Numbered from the stretch's first letter, positions 27,008 through 36,532 are shown. The stretch is 64,000 bases of DNA from Mariaggregatimicrobium sp964498785 (GCA_964498785.1 CAZCJL010000011.1:34872-98871), one strand, 5' to 3'. Made by a program: numbers and translations. Notes: a model not told the origin generated them from the sequence alone.

Positions 27008-27360
27008 TAATTTGGACAGGATAATCATGCCATGGGCAGATCAGCCTTTGGCTGACAGGATTTACATTCCCGCTTAAGCGGGACAGTTGATCATATTCTT
27101 CGACGAGCCAGTTCTCATAATAAACATGGACAGGTAATTGAAATTCAGCTCTCAACCTGTTTTTTAAATTCTATTGCCAGACATTTTTCTTAAATCGATT
27201 CCAAAAAGTCAAAGCCTATTTTGTTATATACTCTCCAATAATTCTTTCTGCTAATTTTTTGTGTTCAATTTTTAAACCTCATTCAGGTTATGATTCTCTT
27301 TTTTTGTGACTAAAATGATTATTTTTTAAATCCAGTCTATCCTGTTATCCTGTCAAATAA
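27008..27360. repeat. Dispersed element with decayed GxxExxY gene, copy 2
   Basis: This matches the element at 16846-17190 in the same orientation and again lies directly after the stop codon of a T9SS-protein gene. GACAGGATAA (27015) and TTATCCTGTC (27345) form short inverted termini; CTGTTATCCTGTC at the right end is an internal repetition. Similarity continues past the ends to about 27400. A small hairpin (CCCGCTTAAGCGGG) lies inside. Confidence 0.75.
27088..27268 (-). pseudogene. GxxExxY-protein pseudogene (PD-(D/E)XK_3 type), copy 2
   Basis: Across two frames the minus strand reads EHKKLAERIIGEYITK, then GFDFLES, EKCLAIEFKKQ and LRAEFQLPVHVYYENWLVEEYD. This follows the family order closely (eki.Gaai...GflEs.Yek.LaiElkkqgl..e.q..vpvyYe...vgeY). 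Stop codons and a frameshift break it and the C-terminal third is missing. It is less decayed than copy 1. Confidence 0.75.
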
Positions 27361-27401
27361 CTAACATTTCAATAGTTAACCTATCATCTGGTCATACAAT
27401 C

Positions 27402-28685
27402 CTATTTAATAACTGAAAACTGCCTGATCCTCGCTTCGTTTTTTGTTTCCAATCGATAGAAATAAAGACCATTTGCAAGCGAGACCGCATTATAAAATAC
27501 ACGATGTTCACCTGCATTACGAAATCCCTGATCTAAAATTTCGAGCTTTCGCCCTAAAATATCATAAATGACCAAACGTATGTATTGAGGCGTCTCTAAT
27601 TCATACTGTATTATTGTCGACAAGGTTGACCGATTACTCAAATTTACAGGATTGGGATAATTTTGATGAAGCGTAAAAGTACTTGCTTCCGTCGGTGGAT
27701 CGCTGAGCACTGCTGTTTCGACAACATCCAGATAATCAGCCACGCCGTGTAAAATTGCGTACGCGGTTTTATCATAATCTCCGGCAGACGAGCAATTCAT
27801 GTCCTCATAAGTTAAGGCCATCACAGCTTCTCCGAAATTAAGCCAGAACCAGCTTTCCGGATAATAGTCCGGCGTCCCGTTTTTCCAGCTTACAAAATAG
27901 TACCAGGGCTGGATACCAGACAAGAAATAGGAACGAACGCCGCCAATAAATTGCTTTTCCAATAAAGTAAAATCCACTGACGTTCCGGCTGCATCGTGAT
28001 AGACAAAATATCGTTTGCAACTGCTGCATGAATGCATATTCAACGCCACCTCAATGGGCGCATCGGAGGCCATTAATTGGGCAAAGCGACTACGCAACAC
28101 TGCGACTTCCGGCTCGACCGGATTGGCGCTCCAGTTTCTTTCAATATCAATTCCATGGGCATTTTCACGTGGATATTCCAGCTCAACGCCATCGGGATTG
28201 TACATCGGTATGATGTAAAAAACACATTTACGTCTCACCAGTTGTGCAAATTCATCTTCCGAAAGAAGGAGGTTGATTAGCTCGTCCGTCACCCACCACG
28301 ACTGAACTTCCCCCGGATGTGTGCGTGCATGAACGAAAACCGTTCGCCTTGGTTCAACCTGTGGAGCAACCGATGTAATAGTCAGTTGCCAAATTCCCCG
28401 ATTCTGGACGCTTGCCCCGATAGAATCGACAGTCACATACGGACTGCGTGCCCACTTTCCCAAATCCACCAGTAAACTATCATAACCATATCCCCAGTGA
28501 TCTCCCAGCGCTTGTAGTTGCCGCTTTGCCAGCGCTTTATCATAATATCCGCATTTGTCTTCAATCAGGCCATCATCTAAAGACAGAATGCGTTGGCTCT
28601 GTGCGAAAAAAAATGATGGAAAAAGCAAAAGAGATATGTAAAAACAACAGGCAGTAAAAATTGGTTTGCGAAAATATCTTTTCAT
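27402..28685 (-). CDS. T9SS-secreted M14 zinc carboxypeptidase
   Basis: The 427-aa precursor has a signal peptide (to about 28) and a peptidase M14 domain (about 75-330). Zinc ligands H and E are in ARTHPGEVQ, a substrate-binding segment is DIERNW, the third zinc ligand lies in ALNMHSCSS, and the catalytic glutamate is probably in ALTYEDMN. A sorting domain starts with QNYPNPVNLSNRS, a variant of NYPNPFN, and ends RQFSVIK. The enzyme should remove C-terminal residues from extracellular peptides. It is a single gene with its own leader containing a 13-bp perfect hairpin. The ATG is preceded by AAAGGA. Confidence 0.9.
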   Translation of the reverse strand: MKRYFRKPIFTACCFYISLLLFPSFFFAQSQRILSLDDGLIEDKCGYYDKALAKRQLQALGDHWGYGYDSLLVDLGKWARSPYVTVDSIGASVQNRGIWQLTITSVAPQVEPRRTVFVHARTHPGEVQSWWVTDELINLLLSEDEFAQLVRRKCVFYIIPMYNPDGVELEYPRENAHGIDIERNWSANPVEPEVAVLRSRFAQLMASDAPIEVALNMHSCSSCKRYFVYHDAAGTSVDFTLLEKQFIGGVRSYFLSGIQPWYYFVSWKNGTPDYYPESWFWLNFGEAVMALTYEDMNCSSAGDYDKTAYAILHGVADYLDVVETAVLSDPPTEASTFTLHQNYPNPVNLSNRSTLSTIIQYELETPQYIRLVIYDILGRKLEILDQGFRNAGEHRVFYNAVSLANGLYFYRLETKNEARIRQFSVIK

Positions 28686-28742
28686 GTGATTGTCCTTTTT
28701 TAATAAACAAGTTGGATTGGTTTAATTCTTGCAATCAGTCAG

Positions 28743-28783
28743 ATTTTTGATTTAATGCGTGGTACTAAAGTTAAATCAAAAAT
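28743..28783 (-). promoter_or_regulatory. 13-bp perfect inverted repeat upstream of the M14 peptidase gene
   Basis: ATTTTTGATTTAA (28743-28755) and its exact inverse (28771-28783) enclose 15 bases. A TTGACA for the minus strand lies just outside, at 28791-28796, so the repeat overlaps the probable promoter and could be an operator or an RNA hairpin. The next bases toward the gene contain TTCTTGCAATCAGTCA, also found in the suhB leader at 3483. Confidence 0.45.
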
Positions 28784-28935
28784 CGATAAATGTCAACACT
28801 AAATATAATTCAGCAAAACACAGAAATTGACGATATATTATAGTATTCAGAAATATGTACAGAAATAATACATGTCGTTATTTTGTTACGCTGTCAGGCA
28901 ATAAATTTCCCCTGTCATAAATCAAAGGATGTAAA

Positions 28936-29676
28936 ATGCATAGTAAGAAATTTTTTTACCGAATCATTCTAATCATAATCGTGCTTCTTTCTGGTCAATT
29001 AAGCAGCACTAGTGCAGCACAATTAACAATTGCGGTCATGGATTTTAAAAATAACTCTCCGGTATCATCAGAAGAATTAAAACCAATGCAACAGGGGCTT
29101 GCTGATATGATGATTACTACTCTTTCGCAAGTTGAAGCACTAAAGATAGTTGAACGCAGTCAGTTGAATGCCATCATGGAAGAAATGGCGCTGGGTCAAT
29201 CCGGTATGATCGATGAAAGTAGTGCACAACGAGTCGGAAATCTCATTGGCGCACATTATCTTGTGCTGGGAAGTTTCATGAAAGGATTTAAAGATGACAT
29301 CCGGCTTGATTGTCGCATCGTTCAAACCGAAACTGCCGTCACTTTGAAAGCCGAAGAAGTGAGTGGTGATCTGGAGGACATTCTGAAGTTGATGAATAAA
29401 CTTGGCCAAAAAGTCATTAAAAATCTTGATATAAAGCTCAATTCAAAGGAGAAAATGTCCATTCAACAGTTAGATAAAAGCTGTTCTTATGACGTGCTCA
29501 TGGATTATTTCACCGCTTTGAATTTAATCGAAAAAAAACAATTTCGTGAAGCAGATCAATTGCTCATTGATGTGATAAAGGAATGTCCAAAATTCAAACG
29601 GGCGGTCATTGTCAGAAAGAAAATGCACGCGCATGTTAAAAAGTTGCTGCAAAATCGAAAATCACAAACAAAGTAA
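28936..29676 (+). CDS. CsgG/TolB-like periplasmic protein
   Basis: The 246-aa product has a signal peptide (to about 27) and a CsgG-type domain beginning LTIAVMDFKNNS. The family pattern GLADMMITTLSQ...IVERSQLNAIMEE...G (residues about 30-160) is clear, followed by a helical, TPR-like tail (165-235). CsgG proteins form outer membrane pores that export curli subunits, and related domains occur in FlgO and TolB-like lipoproteins. This one lacks a lipobox and the beta-hairpin insertions of a true CsgG pore are not evident, so it may be a periplasmic accessory. It leads a four-gene operon. Confidence 0.85.
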   Translation: MHSKKFFYRIILIIIVLLSGQLSSTSAAQLTIAVMDFKNNSPVSSEELKPMQQGLADMMITTLSQVEALKIVERSQLNAIMEEMALGQSGMIDESSAQRVGNLIGAHYLVLGSFMKGFKDDIRLDCRIVQTETAVTLKAEEVSGDLEDILKLMNKLGQKVIKNLDIKLNSKEKMSIQQLDKSCSYDVLMDYFTALNLIEKKQFREADQLLIDVIKECPKFKRAVIVRKKMHAHVKKLLQNRKSQTK

Positions 29677-29700
29677 TAGTATCCAATTTATTGAGGTAAC

Positions 29701-31002
29701 ATGATTAAGCGATTTATTTTGTTATTCATTGTGGGGGCGAATTTATGGTACAGTTGTGGGACAACATATCAAAAAAAATCAGATGCTGAATATCAGCGGG
29801 ATATTGAAATCCTTCTGGAAAAACTGATTGATAATCCGGGTGATCAATCCATTCTCCAGGAATTAGGAATCGCGCATTATGAATTACGAAACTATAAAAG
29901 CGCGCTAAAATATTTGGTTCGGGCATTCAAGAAAGATCCGAATGATGCCAAAACAATGACATATTTGGGGATGACGCTTGAAGCGCAAAAAAAGAATGCG
30001 ATCGCTCTAAAAATATATCAGCGCTATACAAAGATTTCTGATTCCGCCCCCTTCTACGACACCCTGATTGCACGCTATCAATTCTTACATCGTAAAATCA
30101 TCAGAGATGAAATGAAACAGCTCCTTAAAAATGAGCACGCACTAAATGCTTCAAACATAAAGCCGAAATCCGTTGCTGTCTTTCCAATGACCTACCGCGG
30201 TACCAATAAAGAATACAAAGCACTGGGCAAAGGCATCAGCGAGATGATGATTACCGATCTCAGCCAGGTCAACAATTTGACCATCATTGACAGAATCCGG
30301 TTACAGGCGTTGATGGAAGAAACGTCTTTGGGACAATCCGGCATGGTTGATGAAAGCACTGCTCCCCGTTTTGGGAAGCTCCTTGGAGCATCGAAAATTG
30401 TTCACGGTGGTTTTGATGTCGTGCAGGAAAATAATCTGCAATTGAATGTTGCTTTCTGGGATATATTGAATGACAACCTCCCGGAGTTTACAGAAAAGCA
30501 GGATCAACTGGACAATTTATTCAAATTGGCAAAGGAATTGGTGTTCAGTATTATCGAAGACATGGACATTGAATTAACGCCTTTTGAACGACAGCGAATT
30601 CAACACATTCCTACAAAAAATATCCAGGCGTTTATGGCTTATTGCATGGGACTTAATGAAGAAGACGCCGGTAATTTTTCTCAGGCTGCACAATATTTTC
30701 AGCAATCAGTAAATTTGGATCCGCAGTTCAAAAATGCAGCACAACATCTGAGTAACACCCGAACATTGTCCGGCGCAACGGAACTTAACTCCGACCCGTC
30801 CTCGTTTGCGCCATCTCAGTTTTCAGACACTGGCCAGGAAAACAGCCTGGTCAATAACCGTCTAAATAATTTAAATTCTAATATTGGTTCATTCTTTATC
30901 CCGGGCCAGGACAGTCGCGAGACCAGTGAAGAAGCCGAACACTCCGGCGTTGATCTATTTGAAGATCTGCTGCCACCGCCTGATCTGCCAGAAAGACCAT
31001 AG
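29701..31002 (+). CDS. Lipoprotein with TPR and CsgG-like domains
   Basis: The signal peptide ends in a lipobox-like LWYSCG, so the mature protein would start at Cys19 and be lipidated. TPR-like helices cover about 30-135. A CsgG-like domain follows (SVAVFPMTYRG... LGKGISEMMITDLSQVNNLTIIDRIRLQALMEE; about 155-285), then more TPR helices and a low-complexity polar tail ending in prolines. The CsgG part is clearly homologous to the gene before it, from which it is 24 bases away. The pair is probably an outer-membrane-associated assembly in which both partners share the same fold. Confidence 0.85.
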   Translation: MIKRFILLFIVGANLWYSCGTTYQKKSDAEYQRDIEILLEKLIDNPGDQSILQELGIAHYELRNYKSALKYLVRAFKKDPNDAKTMTYLGMTLEAQKKNAIALKIYQRYTKISDSAPFYDTLIARYQFLHRKIIRDEMKQLLKNEHALNASNIKPKSVAVFPMTYRGTNKEYKALGKGISEMMITDLSQVNNLTIIDRIRLQALMEETSLGQSGMVDESTAPRFGKLLGASKIVHGGFDVVQENNLQLNVAFWDILNDNLPEFTEKQDQLDNLFKLAKELVFSIIEDMDIELTPFERQRIQHIPTKNIQAFMAYCMGLNEEDAGNFSQAAQYFQQSVNLDPQFKNAAQHLSNTRTLSGATELNSDPSSFAPSQFSDTGQENSLVNNRLNNLNSNIGSFFIPGQDSRETSEEAEHSGVDLFEDLLPPPDLPERP

Positions 31003-31035
31003 CATTTCAAAAACCGAAAAACCGAGGTGAATTTT

Positions 31036-34000
31036 ATGAAAAAGATGATATTATTCATAACGATATTATTTTACCCGTTGTTACTGTTCGCACAAGATAA
31101 CGATGGTATGTCTGCATATTATATGTTCCTGGGAAATACCAACGATGCCACAGGCAACGTTGCATCGGCTGTCGCAAATGGTCCGGGGCTCACCGAAGAT
31201 CGATTCGGATTCCCGGATGGCGCGTACAATTTCGATGGTTCGAACGATTATATCCTCGTACCCGACACGCAATATGTGGATATCCCTGATGATTTTTCGC
31301 TCGGATTCTGGATTAAGCCCACGGGCAATCCGGCTGCAAATTATGTACTGCTTAACAAGCATCTTGCATCCGATAATTATGACGGCAGTTGGTGGATTGG
31401 CATCACGCCTGATTTGAAAGTTACCTTTGAAGGCTCTTACTTTTTTGATTACAACATGATCATGTCTAAATCCACGGTGCCGTTAGATGTCTGGACACAC
31501 CTTTTCTTCACTTTTGATGATTCCACAGATGAATGGACAATCTATCTCAACGGTATTGTCGATTCCACGAGTACTTTGTCGCTGGAGCTCGAAAACACAA
31601 ATAAGGATTTGTATATTGGCGCCCGATCAGGACTGGCAGGGTTTGATAATTACTATCAGGGCGCTATCGATGAAATACGGATCTATCAACGGGCACTCTC
31701 CACAACCGAAGTCGCCGACCTTTATGATGCATCGCCGCAAATTTCTGTCGATCCCGACACAACCCAATACGGAAACGTGCGGCTTGATCAGGGAGTTCCG
31801 GCGCCTGTAACAATCAAAAATACCGGCAATGCTGAATTGCGCGTATCATCAATCCAAATTACCGGCACTGACAGTGCAGTGTTCGAAGCGGACACAACAG
31901 GATTTACGATCCTGCCCGCAGATAGCCAATTAATACAGGTAGATTTTTTCCCAAATGCGATCAGAGATTTTACTGCAACATTGAAAATTTACAGCAATAC
32001 TGCTGATACTACTGTTGTGCTCGCAGGCACCGGGATTTTTCCGGTGTTATCATTACCTGCAACTGAACTCAATTTCGGAGCTGTGGATATAAATGAGATT
32101 GCTACAGATTCATTTGTTGTTAAAAATACCGGCAATGCTGAATTGGAGGTAAGCTTGCTCCAGATTACGGGGGACGATAATAACGTTTTTGGTGCAACGA
32201 CAACAGAATTTTTCGTTCAACCGGGCGACAGTCATTTTGTGCAGGTAAACTTTACTCCAAACGCGATGGGAGATTTCAACGCGGTGCTGAATATTTTCAG
32301 CGATGCCGCAGATACCACAGTCGCTCTTATCGGGACCGGTCAATCGCCTGTCTTAGCTCTTTCGCAGACCAATCTTGATTTCGGAACTGTTGGAGTCAAT
32401 GAATTTTCAACCGACTCGTTAGCAGTCAAAAATACCGGCAATGCTGAATTGCTGGTATCGTCTCTCAAAATTACCGGAAACGACAGCACTGTTTTTAGTG
32501 TGGATACCACTGGCTTTACAATCTTGCCGGAAGATAGCCATTTCGTGAAAGTGAATTTTGCACCAATCACCAGTGGCAATTTCAGTGCCGTCCTGAATAT
32601 TTACAGTAACGCAGCAGATACCACAGTCGCACTCAGTGGGGCTGCCAGTGCGCCAGTAATTTATTTATCCAGTGATACGCTTGATTTGGGTAGTGTTGAA
32701 GTGAATGACACCAAAAGCGCACATTTGACCGTAAAAAACGTTGGCCAGGACACGTTAATTCTCTACAATATTGAAACAGCCGATAATAACATGTCCGGCC
32801 TGGGGATGTCGTTTCCCAGTCCTTCCCCAAGACTTGGTTCCGGAGATTCCCTTATTTTTGAAATTGATTTTGAGCCAACAATTACCGGCTATCAATCAAC
32901 TTATTTGCTAATATTCAGCAATGATCCCGGCAGTCCGGATTCTGTGTTCATGTTTGGGGAAGCAACGGAAACTTTTGCAATAAATGTTGAACCCGATACC
33001 ACACCGGTCGCCGGAGATACGCTCAATCTTAGCGTAACAGCTCCGCCAAATTTCAGACCGGAAATTCGGAGATTGTATTATCGCCAGCCCGGCGAAACGA
33101 GCTGGCATTCGGTCGTGCTCGATTCAACAGAAACAGATTATAATGCGATGATTCCTCCGGATTCAGTCACCTATAAAGGAATAGAATATTATGTTTATTT
33201 TTCAGACGGCCAGAATGAAGTTACATATCCTGCTACAAATCCACAGTCACAACCGGCCAGCTTACAAGTGAATGTAGAAGAGGTGAGCGCGGAAATTGAA
33301 TTACGCCCCGGGATTTACAAAATGTTCTCAGCCCCGTTGCTGCCGATGAACACGAATTTATTTTCGATGTTATTTGACAATTATGGTGAATACGATATTA
33401 AACACTGGCGACTGCTTCAATGGTCAGATCAGGATTCCGCATATCGTGAATTCCCGGATTTTCAGGCAAATTTAACTCCCGGGACAGCATTCTGGCTCAT
33501 TACCCGCACAGGCGCTACATTTGATCTTGAAAACTGTCTGTCCATGGATTTATCACAGCCATTTATTTTTAGATTGAATCCGGGCTGGAATCAGATCGGA
33601 AATCCGTTTCCATTTCCTGTTGCGACCGACTCTGTGATCGCTCCTGACGAAATAGAACCACCGGTTTATTACGATGGAAACGATTATCAATATAATATTC
33701 CAGTACTCAATCCCTGGGAAGGGTATTTTGTTTATAATTTGTTTACAGATCAAATCACAGTGGAAATTCTACCAATCCCTGCCCCTACGGGATTGCCAAA
33801 AAAGACACTCACTGAAAACATCAATTTAGAAGAAGAATATTATATCCAGATTTCCGGGAAAATGAAAAACACGCTGCTTGTGGATGAAAATAATTTCGTG
33901 GGATTATTGAAAACATCGCCAGTTGGCTGTGAAAAAGCTGATATTTCCGAAGCGCCGCCAATTGGTGATTTTGTTCGATTATCTGTTATTGAAGAAAAGC

Positions 34001-34572
34001 ATCGATACGCTGCGAAATTCAAACCAGTCAATCAGGAAGGTCAGTGCTGGGACATGACGATCGATGCCACCATTCCGCAGCGAAAAATTCAGATGTCGGT
34101 TACAGAATTCGGGACACTGCCTGAGAATTTTAAGCTGCACATTCTGGATGAAGATTATCAGTGCCCGATTCAAATCAATCAAGGTACATTTACCATTACA
34201 ATGGGCGATTCCGGGACGACGCGGCAGTTAAAAATTATCATCGGCACGGATGAATACGCGAAAAACAATAACAACGGAATTTCTCTGATTCCGATTACGA
34301 ATGTACTATATCAGAATTATCCGAATCCGTTCAATCCGGAAACGACCATACGTTATCAAATCGGACAACGGGGACAGGTGACACTGGAAATTTACAACAT
34401 GCTCGGACAAAAAATTCGCACACTCGTTCATAAGAGTCAAAGTCCGGGACAGCATCAAATTCATTGGAACGGCGCGAACGACGCCGGGAATTCAGTTGCC
34501 AGCGGAATTTACATATATAGTTTAAAAACATCTGAATTCACGCATACACGAAAGCTGGTGCTTATTCGATAA
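31036..34572 (+). CDS. T9SS-secreted protein with LamG and HYDIN-like domains
   Basis: The ATG at 31036 lies after GAGGTG; a GTG at 31027 is less likely. The product (1,178 aa) has a signal peptide, a LamG/concanavalin-like lectin domain (about 25-230; FNFDGSNDYILVP and IDEIRIYQRALS), four HYDIN/choice-of-anchor-D modules with the repeated KNTGNAEL (240-640) and a long beta-rich region. A type A sorting domain ends it (QNYPNPFNPETTIRY, C-terminal KLVLIR). The HYDIN modules are similar in DNA and protein, so they arose by tandem duplication. The role is probably surface binding of a glycan. It follows the CsgG-like genes closely. Confidence 0.88.
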   Translation: MKKMILFITILFYPLLLFAQDNDGMSAYYMFLGNTNDATGNVASAVANGPGLTEDRFGFPDGAYNFDGSNDYILVPDTQYVDIPDDFSLGFWIKPTGNPAANYVLLNKHLASDNYDGSWWIGITPDLKVTFEGSYFFDYNMIMSKSTVPLDVWTHLFFTFDDSTDEWTIYLNGIVDSTSTLSLELENTNKDLYIGARSGLAGFDNYYQGAIDEIRIYQRALSTTEVADLYDASPQISVDPDTTQYGNVRLDQGVPAPVTIKNTGNAELRVSSIQITGTDSAVFEADTTGFTILPADSQLIQVDFFPNAIRDFTATLKIYSNTADTTVVLAGTGIFPVLSLPATELNFGAVDINEIATDSFVVKNTGNAELEVSLLQITGDDNNVFGATTTEFFVQPGDSHFVQVNFTPNAMGDFNAVLNIFSDAADTTVALIGTGQSPVLALSQTNLDFGTVGVNEFSTDSLAVKNTGNAELLVSSLKITGNDSTVFSVDTTGFTILPEDSHFVKVNFAPITSGNFSAVLNIYSNAADTTVALSGAASAPVIYLSSDTLDLGSVEVNDTKSAHLTVKNVGQDTLILYNIETADNNMSGLGMSFPSPSPRLGSGDSLIFEIDFEPTITGYQSTYLLIFSNDPGSPDSVFMFGEATETFAINVEPDTTPVAGDTLNLSVTAPPNFRPEIRRLYYRQPGETSWHSVVLDSTETDYNAMIPPDSVTYKGIEYYVYFSDGQNEVTYPATNPQSQPASLQVNVEEVSAEIELRPGIYKMFSAPLLPMNTNLFSMLFDNYGEYDIKHWRLLQWSDQDSAYREFPDFQANLTPGTAFWLITRTGATFDLENCLSMDLSQPFIFRLNPGWNQIGNPFPFPVATDSVIAPDEIEPPVYYDGNDYQYNIPVLNPWEGYFVYNLFTDQITVEILPIPAPTGLPKKTLTENINLEEEYYIQISGKMKNTLLVDENNFVGLLKTSPVGCEKADISEAPPIGDFVRLSVIEEKHRYAAKFKPVNQEGQCWDMTIDATIPQRKIQMSVTEFGTLPENFKLHILDEDYQCPIQINQGTFTITMGDSGTTRQLKIIIGTDEYAKNNNNGISLIPITNVLYQNYPNPFNPETTIRYQIGQRGQVTLEIYNMLGQKIRTLVHKSQSPGQHQIHWNGANDAGNSVASGIYIYSLKTSEFTHTRKLVLIR

Positions 34573-34602
34573 TAATTATGAAAATTTCTATGAGGTTCTA
34601 AG

Positions 34603-35697
34603 ATGAAAATCCTGTTGAAATGTATTTTATTTTTGCTGTCAATAGCAACGTTACTGCTTGCTGAAAATGACAGCTATCTCATCAGCCAACGTCGATTTTT
34701 GAAAATAATGCCTGCGTACCAGAGTTGGGATATTGAAAATATCTATCAGGTCAGTCAGGTGAGCGCTCCGATATTTTTATACGTTCCCTTGAAAAGGCAA
34801 ATCAGTTTTTCCCTGCGAGGCAATAGCGGCAATATCAGCGGTGATTTGCCGGAATTAAGCGGACTGACAGATACGCAGCTGATGTTCAATTATCATTGGG
34901 AATCGAAAAACCTTGTATTTAATCTTGGACTTAATATTCCCAATGGAAAAAACGAACTGTCTCCGCAGGAATATCAGACATCGTCTGTCTTGAGCGCGCA
35001 GTATTTAAATTTCCAGATTCCGAATTTCGGGCAGGGATTCAATGTATCGCCAGGATTTACTTATGCCCGCATGATAAATGACCAGATTGCGGTAGGACTC
35101 GGCGCCTCCTATCAATACCGGGGAAAATTTAAACCGAAAAAATATATGCTCGTTGATTATGATCCGGGTGATGAATTTCTGTTCACCGGTGGCGTTGATA
35201 TCAGGATAAATGAGTTAGCAACTTTTACGGGTGACGTTGTTTTTACAACTTACACCACAGATAAAAGTGGGAGTAATAAAGTTTTCGATTCGGGGAACAC
35301 ACTTTTGTTGAATTTTCAATATAAACATTACTTTCAATATAATGAATTGTTGCTAAGAGCGCGCTATCGGTCAAAATCAAAAAATAGTTATAACATTGGC
35401 GGTGTTTTTCAGCAGGAACAATTCAACACCAATCCGGAGCAAGTGGAGGCGTTTGGACGATATCGAATCCGGCTGAACCCGCGCGTAAATGTTGGCATAT
35501 TGGGAGAAGTTCATTCTTATTTATCAAATGATGTTTTTGCAGGTCTGGATATCGTGGGGATTGGCCTGTTGTCAGATTTTTCCGTGCAAAAGTCAATCAC
35601 CATTCCAATGCGAGTTAAATATTTTTTCGGTGATTTTCGCAGTGGAACGTCCATCGCTGGTTGGGAAATCGGACTCGGCGCAGTTATCGGATTTTAA
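34603..35697 (+). CDS. Outer membrane beta-barrel protein
   Basis: The 364-aa protein has a signal peptide (to about 20) and then alternating amphipathic beta strands with aromatic girdles (for example VSPGFTYARMINDQIAVGLG), ending in a strand with C-terminal phenylalanine (GAVIGF), the usual signal for outer membrane insertion by BAM. No specific family is recognised. It is the last gene of the CsgG-like operon, 30 bases after the LamG protein gene, and could be the pore or anchor for that system. Confidence 0.8.
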   Translation: MKILLKCILFLLSIATLLLAENDSYLISQRRFLKIMPAYQSWDIENIYQVSQVSAPIFLYVPLKRQISFSLRGNSGNISGDLPELSGLTDTQLMFNYHWESKNLVFNLGLNIPNGKNELSPQEYQTSSVLSAQYLNFQIPNFGQGFNVSPGFTYARMINDQIAVGLGASYQYRGKFKPKKYMLVDYDPGDEFLFTGGVDIRINELATFTGDVVFTTYTTDKSGSNKVFDSGNTLLLNFQYKHYFQYNELLLRARYRSKSKNSYNIGGVFQQEQFNTNPEQVEAFGRYRIRLNPRVNVGILGEVHSYLSNDVFAGLDIVGIGLLSDFSVQKSITIPMRVKYFFGDFRSGTSIAGWEIGLGAVIGF

Positions 35698-35727
35698 CCG
35701 AATCGAGAATTTCATACTGGTATTATT

Positions 35728-35915
35728 TTATGATTTAATTAACGCAGCAAGATATTCTCCGTTTTTTTCACGACGGATTATTTCACACGACAACCCCTTT
35801 TTCTCTGCGTGTTCAGCAAGCGTTTGCTGATCCACGTGAAGCCAGCCAAAATAGGGGCTGCACATCTCCCTGAATTCGAATTGCATCCGAATCTCGCCAA
35901 TGTAGCGCCCGGCTT
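35728..35915 (-). pseudogene. 3' fragment of a SAM-dependent methyltransferase gene
   Basis: The minus strand encodes about 62 residues, including GRYIGEIRMQFEF, SPYFGWLHVDQQTLAEHAEK and RREKNGEYLAALIKS, then a stop. This resembles the C-terminal end of a class I methyltransferase, from memory of the FGW.HVD...L..HA and NGdYLA patterns. There is no start and the catalytic N-terminal part is absent, so the gene is truncated at its 5' end. Confidence 0.55.
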
Positions 35916-35932
35916 TTTTATTTGAATTACTT

Positions 35933-36163
35933 TTAAATCAGATTTTTTAAAAATCTATATCGATCGAAATCGTATTTTCCGTTTTTAAATGATCTTTGAT
36001 TGTAAATCCACTTTGCCCTGGTATCAAACTTAATTTTTTCTTTAATTACTCCATCATTATCAATCAGTTCTTTTTCGGAATACAAATACCACTTTTGGAG
36101 CAATTCAGAATATTTTTGAAAAGTTCGATTCTCTTCTGATTCTAAAAACTTGTAATTTTCCAT
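35933..36163 (-). CDS. Short ORF resembling a helicase-associated (HA) repeat, likely a fragment
   Basis: The 76-aa product is very rich in K, E and aromatic residues. Its end, RAKWIYNQRSFKNGKYDFDR, resembles the HA repeat pattern (W..NQR...k.gkl...R). A complete protein would have several such repeats. With the neighbouring methyltransferase remnant it suggests a degraded mobile or restriction-type region. No clear ribosome binding site was seen. Confidence 0.35.
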   Translation of the reverse strand: MENYKFLESEENRTFQKYSELLQKWYLYSEKELIDNDGVIKEKIKFDTRAKWIYNQRSFKNGKYDFDRYRFLKNLI

Positions 36164-36360
36164 AAAATCATCAGTGTTAATCTGTGGCTTAATTTTTTAA
36201 ATTGCTGAGGTTGAAAATTAATTCTTTTCTTTTTAAACTTAGCCTCAACCTCTAATACGGTATCATCAACACGCTAAAGTAATAGTACTATTGAAGAAAG
36301 TCGAGTAATAAAGTGACTCATGTTAATTTCAGGGAGAACGACTCAAAGCGTATAAAGTGA

Positions 36361-36497
36361 AAGGGGCTGTATCAAAAGTTAATCTTTTTTATGCAAGATT
36401 TTTTATTAGACCAGCGATCCCATCCCTCCAAGCACTGGGATCGCTATCCCTCATAAATTCGCAAAATACAAATCCTGGACTTTTGATACAGCCCCTT
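36361..36497. mobile_element. MITE with 19-bp perfect terminal inverted repeats
   Basis: AAGGGGCTGTATCAAAAGT at the left end (36361-36379) is exactly inverted at the right end (36479-36497), enclosing 99 bp. Ends starting GGGGCTGT-TCAAAA are typical of some IS families, such as IS1182-like elements. No ORF lies inside, so it is a non-autonomous element. A 10-bp stem (AGCGATCCCA / TGGGATCGCT, near 36412-36444) lies in the middle. I could not find a clear target duplication. Confidence 0.75.
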
Positions 36498-36532
36498 GCA
36501 GCCCCTTTTTTGCTGCAAAAAAGTCTATTTTT

